Of a stretch of DNA of 10,487 nt, positions 1-7,308 are shown in pieces. Below the pieces are notes generated by a model. That model did no database searches and had not been told where the DNA came from. It worked only from the letters and a program-made list of their open reading frames with translations. This DNA comes from Euperipatoides rowelli (lineage: Eukaryota; Onychophora; Udeonychophora; Euonychophora; Peripatopsidae), in the NCBI GenBank assembly GCA_003024985.2, contig PXIH01S0022251.1; one strand, given 5' to 3'. The position numbers and the translations under genes were made by a program. Within the stretch, counting starts at the first letter, position 1; every line of letters starts with the position of its first letter.

Positions 1-175
1 GAAATGAAGATGTTTAGCGGTAAGCATATACATGTTTGAGTATATAGCATATTGAATATTCAGGAATATTGTTTGTGTATAGGGAATGTAGTTTTGTATT
101 AGTAAGCAAATACATGTATGAGTATAATGGATATTCAGGAACATTGTATATGTTTAGGAAATGTAGATGAATATG
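1..175 (+). repeat. Terminal direct repeat, left copy
   Basis: Bases 1-175 are identical to 10313-10487, checked base by base. Other copies of the same HOR segment (1250-1425 and 9453 onward) differ from it at roughly seven to nine positions, so exact identity at both extreme ends is more than the usual similarity between copies. It is what a self-overlapping (circular-looking) contig of 10312 unique bases would show. Confidence 0.93.
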
Positions 176-1201
176 GGTAAGCAAATTCACATTTGACTAT
201 TTACTTGATATTCAGGAATATTGTGTATGTATAGGGAATGCAGATTTATTGTGGTAAGCAAAAACCTATTTGAGTATTTACTGGATATTCAGGAATATTA
301 TGTATTTATTGGAATGTAGATGTATAGTGGCAAACATATACAAGTTTGAGTATATACTGGATTTCAGGAATAACACATATGCATGTTTGAGTATATACTG
401 GATATTCAGGAATATTGTATATGTAAAGTTAATGTAGATGTATAATGGTATCAAATACATGTTTATGTACATACTGGATATTCAGGAATATTGTGTATGT
501 TTAGTAAATATAGATTTATAGTTGTAAGCAAATACATGTTTGGATATATATACTGGATATTCAGGAATATTGTGTATATATAGGAAATGTAGAGGATATA
601 CTGGATATTCAGTAATAATGTGTATTATATAGAAAATGTTGGTATATAGTGTTAAGCAAATACATGTTTGAGTATACTGTATATTCAGGAATATTGTATA
701 TGTATAGGAAATGTAGATTTATAGTGGTAAGCAAATATATCTTTGAGTATATGTTGGATATTCAGGAATTGTGTATGNATAGTAAATGTAGATGTATAAT
801 AGTGGTAAGCAAATACATCTTTGTCTATATACTAGATATTCAGGAATTGTGTATGTATAACAAATGTAGATGTGTAGTGGTGAAAATACATCTTTGAAAT
901 TAAAATTAAAAACTATATACTGGATATTCAGAAATTGTGTCAGTGTAGCAAATGTAGATGTGTAGTGGTAAGCAAATACATCTTTGAGTATATACTGGAT
1001 AGTATAGTGGTAATCAAATACATGTTTGAGTATATACTGAATATTCAGGAATATTATTTATGTATCGGAATGTAGATGTATAGTGGCAAGCATATATAAG
1101 TTGGAATATATACTGGATATTCAGGAATATTGTGTATAAATAGGGAATGTAGAGATGTATAGTTGTAAGCATATACTGTACATGTTTGAGTATATACTGG
1201 A

Positions 1202-1202
1202 N
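1202..1202. other. Single N beside a 19-bp local duplication
   Basis: The N is flanked on both sides by ATGTTTGAGTATATACTGG (about 1180-1200 and 1204-1222). The equivalent stretch in HOR copy B (around 2788-2810) has this sequence once. The N together with the duplicated flank looks like two contig ends that overlap but were joined without merging. A true partial-monomer duplication is the alternative. Confidence 0.6.
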
Positions 1203-2006
1203 AATGTTTGAGTATATACTGGATATTCAGGAATATCATGTATGTATAGGAAATGAAGATGTTTAGCGGTAAGCATATACATGTTTGAGTATATAGCCTA
1301 CTGGATATTCAGGAATATTGTTTGTGTATAGGGAATGTAGTTTTGTATTAGTAAGAAAATACATGTATGAATATGTATGGTTATTCAGGAACATTGTATA
1401 TGTTTAGGAAATGTAGATGAATAGGGGTAAGCAAATTCTCATTTGACTATTTACTGGATATTCAGGAAAATTGTGTATGTATAGGGAGTGCAGATTTATT
1501 GTGGTAAGCAAATACCTATTTGGGTATTTACTGGATATTCAGGAATATTATGTATTTATCGGAATGTAGATGTATAGTGGCAAGCATATACAAGTTTGAG
1601 TATATACTGGATTTCAGGAATAACGCATATGCATGTTTGAGTATAGACTGGATATTCAGGAATATTGTATATGTAAAGGTAATGTAGATGTATAATGGTA
1701 TCAAATACATGTTTGTATATATACTGGATATTCAGGAATATTGTGTATGTTTAGTAAATATAGATTTATAGTTGCAAGCAAATACATGTTTGGATATATA
1801 CTGGATATTCAGGAATATGTAGAGGATATACTGGATATTCAGTAATAATGTGTATTATATAGAAAATGTAGGTATATAGTGTTAAGCAAATACATGTTTG
1901 AGTATACTATATATATTCAGGAATATTGTATATGTATAGGAAATGTAGATTTATAGTGGTAAGCAAATATATCTTTGAGTATATGTTGGATATTCAGGAA
2001 TTGTGT

Positions 2007-2007
2007 N
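2007..2007. other. Single N at satellite-to-LINE boundary
   Basis: Satellite sequence runs up to 2006 and retrotransposon endonuclease coding sequence begins at 2008, in mid-codon of a conserved segment. An N at such an abrupt switch suggests a joined gap of unknown real size rather than one ambiguous base. Confidence 0.65.
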
Positions 2008-2309
2008 CAGACACACTTTCTATCTCTACAATACTATTCTTTAATCTCTTGTGGATAATAAATCCAACACCATTCAACCGTCCTGGTGTATTTCCTAGGT
2101 AGTAGAAGATATGTCCACTCTATTTGTCCTTCACCTTTACGCCTAATCTCACTTAGTCCAACAATGTCCCACCTGATTTTACAGAGTTCTTCTTCTATCT
2201 CTTGTAACTTTCCTTAACCAGAAAGAGTTTGACAATTATACGTACATAAGGTCAGCATCGTATGACAGCCTAGACTCATCTGGGGATTCTTAGCACCCTC
2301 CGTCATCAT
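2008..2309 (-). pseudogene. RTE-type LINE endonuclease, N-terminal fragment, broken
   Basis: This encodes the start of an apurinic-type endonuclease (exo_endo_phos fold), the nicking domain of a non-LTR retrotransposon ORF2 or single ORF. The likely start is the ATG pair read from 2309 (MMTEGAKNPQM). It leads into CTYNCQTLSG, then EIEEELCKIRWDIVGLSEIR (the conserved TYN and WDI.GLSE segments of RTE-type endonucleases), then RRKGEGQ. A frameshift near 2115-2120 moves the reading to GHIFYYLGNTPGRLNGVGF and HKRLKNSIVEIESVS, which match the same family downstream. There is an in-frame TAA at 2214-2216. The fragment stops at the N at 2007, so the GDFN and SDH motifs and the whole reverse transcriptase are missing. 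Assignment to the RTE clade is from remembered family patterns; a related clade is possible. Confidence 0.82.
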
Positions 2310-2592
2310 GCACTTCCGATCGCTGTCTGGAACGGAGGTCAGTCAGGCATCCAGGAAATAAGGGCCATTTATTTATTTGTACTTTCATGGCCTTATCTAG
2401 GGGGAAATGGCCCTAACTCACCATGCTGGCCAGATGGGTTGTTTAGTCCCACAGTTATAAGCCGTGGACCTAGCCTTTGGTTATCCAACACCTAACCTTG
2501 CAATGCAGCAAGTGACAACATAGATTGTCATTGATTTGTCTGTGACTGCTTATTAATTATATTCACAGCTATCCCCATATCTAGGGGACATT
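2310..2592 (-). mobile_element. Probable 5' leader of the RTE-type LINE
   Basis: These 283 bases lie upstream (minus strand) of the endonuclease start and share its richer GC and CpG content, unlike the satellite on either side. No coding region is recognised. The stretch is bounded by the N at 2593, so the true 5' end of the element may be missing. It contains a 10-bp perfect inverted repeat (listed separately) and a short CCCC/GGGG pairing at about 2573-2587. That it is the element's own 5' untranslated region is an inference from position and composition. Confidence 0.5.
2361..2414. repeat. 10-bp perfect inverted repeat in RTE leader
   Basis: AGGGCCATTT at 2361-2370 pairs exactly with AAATGGCCCT at 2405-2414, leaving a 34-base loop. 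In RNA this could form a stable GC-anchored hairpin about 50-100 bases upstream of the LINE start codon. A regulatory role is speculative. Confidence 0.6.
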
Positions 2593-2593
2593 N
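2593..2593. other. Single N at LINE-to-satellite boundary
   Basis: The RTE leader ends at 2592 and satellite restarts at 2594 in mid-monomer. Together with the N at 2007 it brackets the whole LINE fragment, so the placement of that fragment in this array depends on joins marked as uncertain. Confidence 0.65.
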
Positions 2594-3180
2594 TATATAC
2601 TGGATAGTATAGTGGTAATCGAATACATGTTTGAGTATATACTGAATATTCAGGAATATTATTTATGTATCGGAATGTAGATGTATAGTGGCAAGCATAT
2701 ATAAGTTTGAGTATATACTGGATATTCAGGAATATTGTGTATAAATAGGGAATGTAGAGATGTATAGTTGTAAGCATATACTGTACATGTTTGAGTATAT
2801 ACTGGATAGTCAGGAATATTATGTATGTATAGGAAATGAAGATGTTTAGTGGTAAGCATATACATGTCTGAGCATATAATGGATATTTAGGAATATTGTA
2901 TATGTATAGGGGATGTAGATTTATTGTGGTAAGCAAATACATATTTGAGTATTTACTGGATATTCAGGAATATTGTGTATGTATAGTAAATCTAGATGTA
3001 TAGTGGTAAGCAAATATATGTTTAAATATATACTGGGAATTCAGGAATATTGTGTATATATTGGAAATGTATATGTATAGGGGTAAGCAAATACATGTTT
3101 GAGTATTTACTGTATATTCAATAATATTGTGTATGTATAGGAAATATAAATGTATAGTTGTTATCAAATACATGTTTGAA
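2594..3180. repeat. 77-bp satellite array, middle block
   Basis: About 7-8 monomers of the same satellite. Bases 2594-2832 complete HOR copy B. After 2833 the GAAATGAAGATG monomer starts a new HOR copy that diverges within a few units. The last recognisable satellite bases are CATGTTTGA at 3171-3179, after which LINE sequence begins with no N between them. Confidence 0.93.
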
Positions 3181-3184
3181 TCTA

Positions 3185-4320
3185 TTAATGGCTGCAAATA
3201 GCTATGGTAAATCACACAAAAAGTTGTTAAATCCAAAAGAGAAAATACTTCAATTAAAAGATAAAAATATATGTACAATTTTGCTACAAGACTAATATAT
3301 TGCAACGAAAAAATTTAGTCATGAATCAACTACAATAATATCCCAGGTCATTATAATGGTCAACTAAAGAAATTTAATTTCCTTCAAAGGTAAAGACAAA
3401 AGGCACTCTAATAGGACCCATATGTAAATATTTACTTTTCTGTATATTGACCCTTAAATTATTTAACCTTGCTCAAGAAACAATAAAATCTATTTCATCC
3501 TGAAATCACTGGCATTGCGTTATATTATTACAAGTCAAATAAATTCTCAAATCATCTCATAGCTACGAAAAATAAAAAAAAATGCAAATCAGAAATAAAC
3601 AGGTTAAACAAAGGTGGAGATAATGCATTGCCTTGGGGAAGACCTCTGTTTGAATAAAACACACTAGAAATAATTTGACCAATTTTGACCCAATAGGGTC
3701 TATCAATTAAAACGGTGTCAACCACATGAAAAATATCATCTCAAATGAATATGAAAGCATTCACCCATTAATGTATCAATGGGAACCATATCAAATCCAC
3801 ACGAAGAATCAAAATAGACGATAGTCACACTATCTCCCCTATCGCACAATGAGTTCCATTATTTAATTGAATTAAACAACAGGTCTCTATGGAAACCATA
3901 TTGACTATGATAAATTGGCTTACTCAAGAGGGAAAGGGATGCCACAATAACCCTTTCTATCACTTTTCTTAAGGCCTTTTTAACGCTATTAGTTCTGTAG
4001 GAGCCAAGTTCTGTCATGTTTCCCTTGTTAAATATGGGAGAAAATAATGTTTCCTTTGATCCCCTAGGAACTTGCCCAATATTTAAAAAAAATACTAAGA
4101 ATGTAACAAACAAAATGTGTAAAAAAAAAGTGGAAAAGATTTTATCATTGTGTTTGATATACAATTTGTACCTGTTGAGTCCTTAAATTCCAAATTATTT
4201 ATAACATTATTTACTAATTATTGACCAATCATAAGAGGAGCTTCTGTTAGGGTAAAATCAAATGAGAAATTCATTTCAGAAATTGGGGTATTGAAATAAG
4301 ATGCAAAAGTGTTAGTTATT
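3185..4320 (-). pseudogene. LINE reverse transcriptase domain, decayed
   Basis: Pieces in several frames line up in RT order. NTFASYFNTPIS (about 4275-4315) and VNNVINNLEF..STGTN (about 4165-4215) match the region before the palm. FSPIFNKG, then SYRTNS, then KVIERVI and QYGF (about 3900-4045) match fingers motifs. VYFDSSCGFDMV holds the first catalytic Asp (3808-3810) of motif A. RGLPQGNALSPPLFN (3605-3647) is motif B. DDLRIY (DD at 3551-3556) is motif C, but the residue just before DD is a TGA stop and the Tyr is Leu. NNLRVNIQKSKYLHMG and YNDLGYY follow as the usual C-terminal segments. Many stops, plus a frame change near the A-run at 4121-4129, rule out function. It would have copied the element's RNA at a nicked target site. 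Confidence 0.88.
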
Positions 4321-4810
4321 CCTTTTGTATCCATAATTATTACCCTATCACCTGATAATATGTGATTGATGCTAATACAATCTCTGCCATTAAGGTATTT
4401 ATAGTATCTATAAACATAGTTTTTATCATTAGAAATTTTGTTAATTAAAACATATCTGAGGCACTCTTATTCTTATGGGTCATACTCACCACCCTAGTTC
4501 GCTCTATCCTATAATTCAAATAGTTTTCATTAGTAGGAATTTTTTTGTAAATAAGAAATAAATTCAACTTAGTCCTTTTAAGAGGTTTTGATTCAGCAAT
4601 AAGCCAGTGCTCAAGTCGGCTGGCTAGAGCGTGAGGTTTTAATTAATTTCCTAGGAATATAAATATACATTAATCCTTTAATCTGTTTTATAATATTGTT
4701 ATAAAAGCCATCAAGATTCATTTTTAAATCCAAAAATTCTAATTCAATCAATTGTAAACTATCTCCTAGCCCTACCTATCCATTTCTGCATAATCATAAA
4801 TCTCATAGTA
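4321..4810 (-). pseudogene. LINE ORF2 linker between endonuclease and RT, decayed
   Basis: This connects the endonuclease to the RT in the order seen in CR1/Jockey-group ORF2 proteins. IYDYAEMDR (near 4765-4803) resembles the VYDYK.ADW segment. FYNNIIKQIKGL then YIYIPRKLIK and SSQP (about 4610-4720) resemble the FIP...PPW segment. HWLIAESKPLKRTKLNL, then NYRIERTRVV (about 4470-4612), is the basic K..L...Y.K...NY..R region. KISNDKNYVYRYYKYLNG (about 4380-4440) resembles the K.FY.Y segment. At least three frame changes and several stops separate these pieces. There is no catalytic role of its own. Confidence 0.75.
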
Positions 4811-5463
4811 ATTTTCAAGTTTAAGGGGAACGTTATGCATAGCATGAAATTCTAATTCAATTAGCAAATGGTCACTGAGACCTATTGGTTACAAATAATT
4901 CACATTAGAAAACATATTCATATTACTGGTAATAACCACATTCAAAAGTGATAGAGAATTACCTCTAATTTTGGTAGGGTTATCTATCATCTGTATAAGG
5001 CCCCTAGACAATAAGAAATCCAAAATCAAGTCCGTGAAAGGATCAGAACATTCTGTTGACAAAGTATCCCAATCCACCCCAGGTAGGTTTAAACCACCTA
5101 TAAGTGCAATATTATGTAATTTTGTTTCTGTGAAATGATTAAATCCAGTTTCAAAACTATTCAGCAAATCTATACTATTAGCTAAAGTTTCATTTGGCCA
5201 ACATAGAAAGCAACAACTGAGAGTTATTTGCTGATTAAATTATAAGAAAACCAAATGATCTCCTGCTTAAAAGAGATTATATTCAAAGGAGAAAAATTTA
5301 TTTCAGAATTATAAAACATTAACACCCCACCTCCCCTGCACCTGTACGTTCAATGGAATAAAATTTATAATCATTAATTAACTATTGGTAAGCTATAAAA
5401 TCAGACTTTAACCAAGTCTATAGAACCTGAGTTAGTATATAATAATGTTTTCAATTTATTATT
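4811..5463 (-). pseudogene. LINE APE-type endonuclease domain, decayed
   Basis: The domain would nick the DNA target to prime reverse transcription. Seen in order: LKTLLYTNSGSI (near 5425-5460, the TNARS segment); VL-stop-TWLKSDF, where the catalytic Glu of TETWL is a TAG at 5418-5420; RCRGGGVLMFY (RGGGV at 5323-5337); CCFLCWPNETLANS (the YRPPN segment); then IALIGGLNLPGVDWD at about 5062-5105, where the catalytic GDFN has become GGLN; SRGLIQMIDNPTK; and GLSDHLLIEL with the SDH motif intact at 4868-4876. A TAA interrupts just before SDH. About 20 residues between TNS and TWL are missing, with a change of frame. The longest open piece runs 5167-4889. Confidence 0.88.
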
Positions 5464-6110
5464 TTGTAATTGCTATGTTTCTTTTGAAGGGTTAATCAGA
5501 GATTCCTGTGTTANTAATGTACTTGAATCCAAATTATTTTTATCAATCTGGGGTGGATTTTGTATATCAGATTTATCAATAATCTTTTGGCTGTATAGTA
5601 CCACATGTTGACCTTTTGCTCTTCTGTCACGGAGTATGTTTAACAAGAGCTGATGATTCTCTCTTTTTGTCTATGTCAGTCCAAGGGAAGAAAAGCTTTG
5701 GTAGAAATATTTGTTATTTTTTTTTAATTTCGGGCATTTCTTATAAAACTGCCATTTGTAAGCAATAGTTTTAAAAATAATTAAAATTGGCAAATCTGCC
5801 TATACTTTATAACTGTCAATACCTCTTTTTAAATCAAAAACAAATAAAACACAAATATCTGTTAGTAATACTTTTAAATTCACATTATTATCAATACCAA
5901 ACAGGAACAATTTAAAAGATCTTTGATATTCTCTAAAATTAATCATAAAAGATTCAGGACTACATTTTGTGATGTTGAGAGAGGTTTAGGTTTTCTCTGT
6001 CTTTTCTTAATTGAATCTAGTCTAAGTTTAGCTCCACCGAGTTCTCTATAATTTGATTGGACCTGATCTTTAAGAACTCAGAAATCGGATTTGAGAGTTT
6101 CAATTTTGTT
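5464..6110 (-). pseudogene. LINE ORF1 coiled coil and core domain, decayed
   Basis: The piece LNKIETLKSDF-stop-VLKDQVQSNYRELG, then KLRLDSIKKRQRK (about 5980-6110), looks like a charged coiled coil. It is followed by SQNVVLNL (5950-5970) and, in another frame, FKLFLFGIDNN, an R.LFLFGI segment typical of RRM-like ORF1 cores. Further on, SFSSLGLT-stop-TKRENHQL, LRDRRAKGQHVVLY and SQKIID (5575-5700) match the D.T..ER..L....R.R...G segment found at the C-terminus of many LINE ORF1 proteins. ORF1 proteins bind the element's RNA as a chaperone. The last frame runs on without a new start into the first endonuclease residues (TNS, 5431-5439), broken only by TAG stops and the ambiguous base at 5515. 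Domain naming is by pattern, not by search. Confidence 0.7.
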
Positions 6111-6111
6111 T

Positions 6112-6206
6112 AACACTAAAATAAATTGATAACAATGAAGAACACTGCAATAATCTGACAATGAACAACACTGTAATAATCTAACAGCAATGTGAAACTC
6201 TGTAAT
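6112..6206 (+). repeat. 95-bp exact duplication, first copy
   Basis: These 95 bases are identical to 7214-7308, although neighbouring minisatellite units differ from each other at many positions. The bases flanking the two copies differ on the left (T versus C). The second copy ends exactly at the N at 7309. Confidence 0.92.
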
Positions 6207-6391
6207 AATCTGACAACAATGCAGAATACTGCAATAATCTGACAACAAAGAGCAATACTGCAATAGTCTGACAACAAAGAGAAACATTGCAATAATCTGA
6301 CAACAATGTACAACACTGCAATAATATGAAAATAAACAACACTGCAATAATCTTACAACAATAATCAACACTGCAATAATCTGGCAACAAT
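6112..6391. repeat. 29-bp minisatellite, block 1, inside LINE ORF1
   Basis: Roughly ten imperfect copies of a 29-bp unit with parts CAATAATCTGACAACAATG and a variable AACAACACTG. The spacing of CAATAATCTGACAAC is 29 bp in clean copies. On the minus strand the unit has no stop in any frame (QIIAV, RLLQ and SDYC readings). One frame stays open from 6371 straight into the ORF1 coiled coil, ending at a TGA at 6078-6080. It sits between the PHD finger and the coiled coil of the LINE. The coding potential is most likely a by-product of the repeat. Confidence 0.9.
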
Positions 6392-6474
6392 CTTATTTGT
6401 CAACTTTAAAGACTGAGCCTCTAAAAGAGATTTAATGAATGTCCTGTGTGTTATCTAATTTATTAGATTTTATG
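6392..6474 (-). other. Decayed ORF1 spacer between PHD finger and minisatellite
   Basis: This short AT-rich stretch has stops in all minus-strand frames and no recognised motif. By position it should be ORF1 sequence following the zinc finger. Confidence 0.4.
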
Positions 6475-6653
6475 ACAGTAGTGGCAATACCAACAACTAT
6501 CTTCCTTTTGCATCTTTTCTTATTCTTGTATAGAAACTTTTAATCAATATGCATGATACCATGTTAAACATGTCTCACATTGAACTCCACGTTCTCCTCT
6601 GTCCACCTTAATTTTACAATAGGGACAGACAGATTTTTTCTTTTATTAGTCAT
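6475..6653 (-). pseudogene. PHD-type zinc finger at the LINE ORF1 N-terminus
   Basis: On the minus strand, CPYC (C at 6627 and 6618), twelve residues, CETC (6579 and 6570), LTWYH (His at 6555), then AY-stop where the next Cys belongs (TGA at 6544-6546, one base from TGC or TGT), a spacer, and WYCHYC (6486 and 6477). This is the C4-H-C3 ligand order of a PHD finger, including the Trp two residues before the last Cys pair, with one ligand lost to a stop. An ATG at 6653 (MTNKRK) would be a natural start, but it needs a one-base change in the A-run at 6633-6638 to enter the finger frame. PHD fingers bind histone tails and occur in ORF1 proteins of some CR1/L2-group LINEs. Two more stops follow at 6460-6465. 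Confidence 0.82.
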
Positions 6654-7106
6654 TTGTATGTGTACATATGATTCGACATGACAAAATTGTTTACTTCAAA
6701 ATACAAAACAACAAAATATAGAAAACAACAATGAGTCTAAAGCTGTTTTGGTCAGCCAAGAAATAACAATAAAGATAATTAAACAAAATTATTTAATCAA
6801 TTTGAGATAACATAATTATAACATACCTGAAATTATACAATTAGAAAATTTAAATAACACAACACTGTATGTGAATGATTGACAGACCAATGTTCTAGAC
6901 TGTCTATAGTAATATATAGTAAAAATATAATAATATACAGACAATTGAAAATGGAATAAATGAAAATATAATAACAGAAGGATAATGATAAAGTGACTAT
7001 TGAATACAAAATAGTGGAAAATGAATTGCAAAATGTTAATAATAAATTAATAAAAATTGATGCTGAGAAAAACAATTGAATTTTAGTGATTCACAAACAA
7101 TTGATG
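6654..7106 (-). other. AT-rich region upstream of LINE ORF1, no gene seen
   Basis: About 450 bases, very rich in A and T, that would be the 5' untranslated region or the sequence flanking the LINE. Open frames on the minus strand between 6816 and 7075 give only Phe/Ile/Leu/Tyr-rich peptides, as expected from translating AT-rich DNA, with no motif. I see no promoter element I can defend and no repeat unit. Confidence 0.5.
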
Positions 7107-7308
7107 CCATAATATGCAACAATGAGCAACCTTGCAATAATCTGACAACAATGAGCATCATTGCAATAATATGATAACAATGTGAACACTGCAATAATCA
7201 GACAACAACGAGCAACACTAAAATAAATTGATAACAATGAAGAACACTGCAATAATCTGACAATGAACAACACTGTAATAATCTAACAGCAATGTGAAAC
7301 TCTGTAAT
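7107..7308. repeat. 29-bp minisatellite, block 2
   Basis: About seven copies of the same 29-bp unit as block 1, beginning with CATAATATGCAACAATG and including CTGACAACAATGAGCA. The first four or so units (7107-7213) are independent variants. The last 95 bp repeat 6112-6206 exactly. The two blocks flank the AT-rich region and the PHD finger coding stretch. Confidence 0.88.
7214..7308 (+). repeat. 95-bp exact duplication, second copy
   Basis: Identical to 6112-6206 and cut off by the N at 7309, after which 77-bp satellite begins. Perfect identity next to a gap mark suggests a contig end placed twice or a wrong extension through the minisatellite. A very recent real duplication is the other reading. 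Confidence 0.9.

Larger units (their letters stand above)
1..1249. repeat. Higher-order repeat copy A (about 16 monomers)
   Basis: The block beginning GAAATGAAGATGTTTAGCGG starts again at 1250, and the variant order then matches for hundreds of bases. For example, the shortened CTGGATTTCAGG monomer lies at 357 and again at 1607, an offset of 1250. The first 175 bases differ from 1250-1425 at about nine positions by eye, while adjacent monomers differ far more. That is the signature of a higher-order repeat of roughly 1.25 kb, or about 16 x 77 bp. The last part, 989-1249, corresponds to 2594-2832. Confidence 0.8.
1..2006. repeat. 77-bp AT-rich satellite array, left block
   Basis: This is a head-to-tail tandem array of about 26 diverged monomers. 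Monomers read on the + strand contain, in order, GTAAGCAAATACATG, TTTGAGTATATACTGG, ATATTCAGGAATATTG, TGTATGTATAGGAAATG and TAGATGTATAGTG, and the distance between equivalent points in well-behaved copies is 77 bp (for example 8651 to 8728 in the right block). The best conserved part is the ATATTCAGGAATAT core. Monomer variants recur in a fixed order, which shows higher-order organisation. No gene is seen: open frames here are translations of the repeat, whose 77-bp length cycles through all three frames. Single Ns occur at 777 (an ambiguous base inside a normal monomer) and at 1202. The position in the genome (centromeric, subtelomeric or interspersed) cannot be told from sequence alone. Confidence 0.95.
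1250..2832. repeat. Higher-order repeat copy B, interrupted by the RTE fragment
   Basis: Copy B follows copy A from 1250 to 2006. It is broken by the N-bounded LINE fragment at 2007-2593 and resumes at 2594, which aligns with 989 in copy A (TATATACTGGATAGTATAG in both). It ends at 2832, where GAAATGAAGATG begins a third, soon diverging copy. The HOR segment equivalent to about 774-988 of copy A (roughly 215 bp, near three monomers) is absent and the 585-bp LINE fragment stands in its place. Copy B also lacks a segment of about 20 bp near 1820 that copy A has. Confidence 0.72.
3181..6653 (-). mobile_element. Decayed CR1/L2-like non-LTR retrotransposon
   Basis: Read on the minus strand, this 3.5-kb segment carries the expected order of a two-protein LINE: a PHD-type zinc finger (6653-6475), a 29-bp minisatellite (6391-6112), a coiled coil and ORF1 core (6110-5464), an endonuclease (5463-4811), a linker (4810-4321) and a reverse transcriptase (4320-3185). 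All parts have stops and frame changes, so it is an old dead copy. The 3' end (last part of the RT C-terminal region, 3' UTR and tail) is missing and satellite follows directly. An APE endonuclease with a W..N.L..N..K segment after YxDD, and a PHD finger in ORF1, fits the CR1/L2 group; the exact clade needs a tree. LINEs usually lose their 5' end, so a missing 3' end is unusual. Confidence 0.85.

Noticed and set aside
1-3180. Possible CRISPR array, since repeats are regular
   Set aside because: The whole 77-bp unit repeats with gradual divergence. There are no constant short repeats with unique spacers and no cas genes.
278-3305. Several 60-129 codon open frames in the left satellite blocks, both strands
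   Set aside because: These are the same repeat-translation artefact, with matching peptides in unrelated copies and no start context or domain. Only the 3180-3305 part of the last one overlaps real LINE sequence, and in the wrong frame for most of it.
6078-6390. Overlapping 66-97 codon minus-strand frames with repeated CCQIIAV and RLLQ
   Set aside because: They are the 29-bp minisatellite read in its three open frames. They are mentioned as a property of the repeat, not called as proteins.
3181-6653. Bacterial group II intron or retron as the source of the reverse transcriptase
   Set aside because: The RT comes with an APE-type endonuclease, a YxDD motif followed by the LINE W..N segment, and a PHD-containing ORF1, all of which indicate an animal-type LINE.
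3181-6653. Target-site duplication around the larger LINE
   Set aside because: The left edge is satellite with a truncated LINE and the right edge is minisatellite running to an N. No matching short direct repeat could be found, and the 3' end is missing anyway.
6816-7075. Two hydrophobic minus-strand open frames that resemble membrane proteins
   Set aside because: The Phe/Ile/Leu/Tyr richness follows from AT-rich DNA. The frames overlap, have no motif, and lie in the upstream region of a dead LINE.
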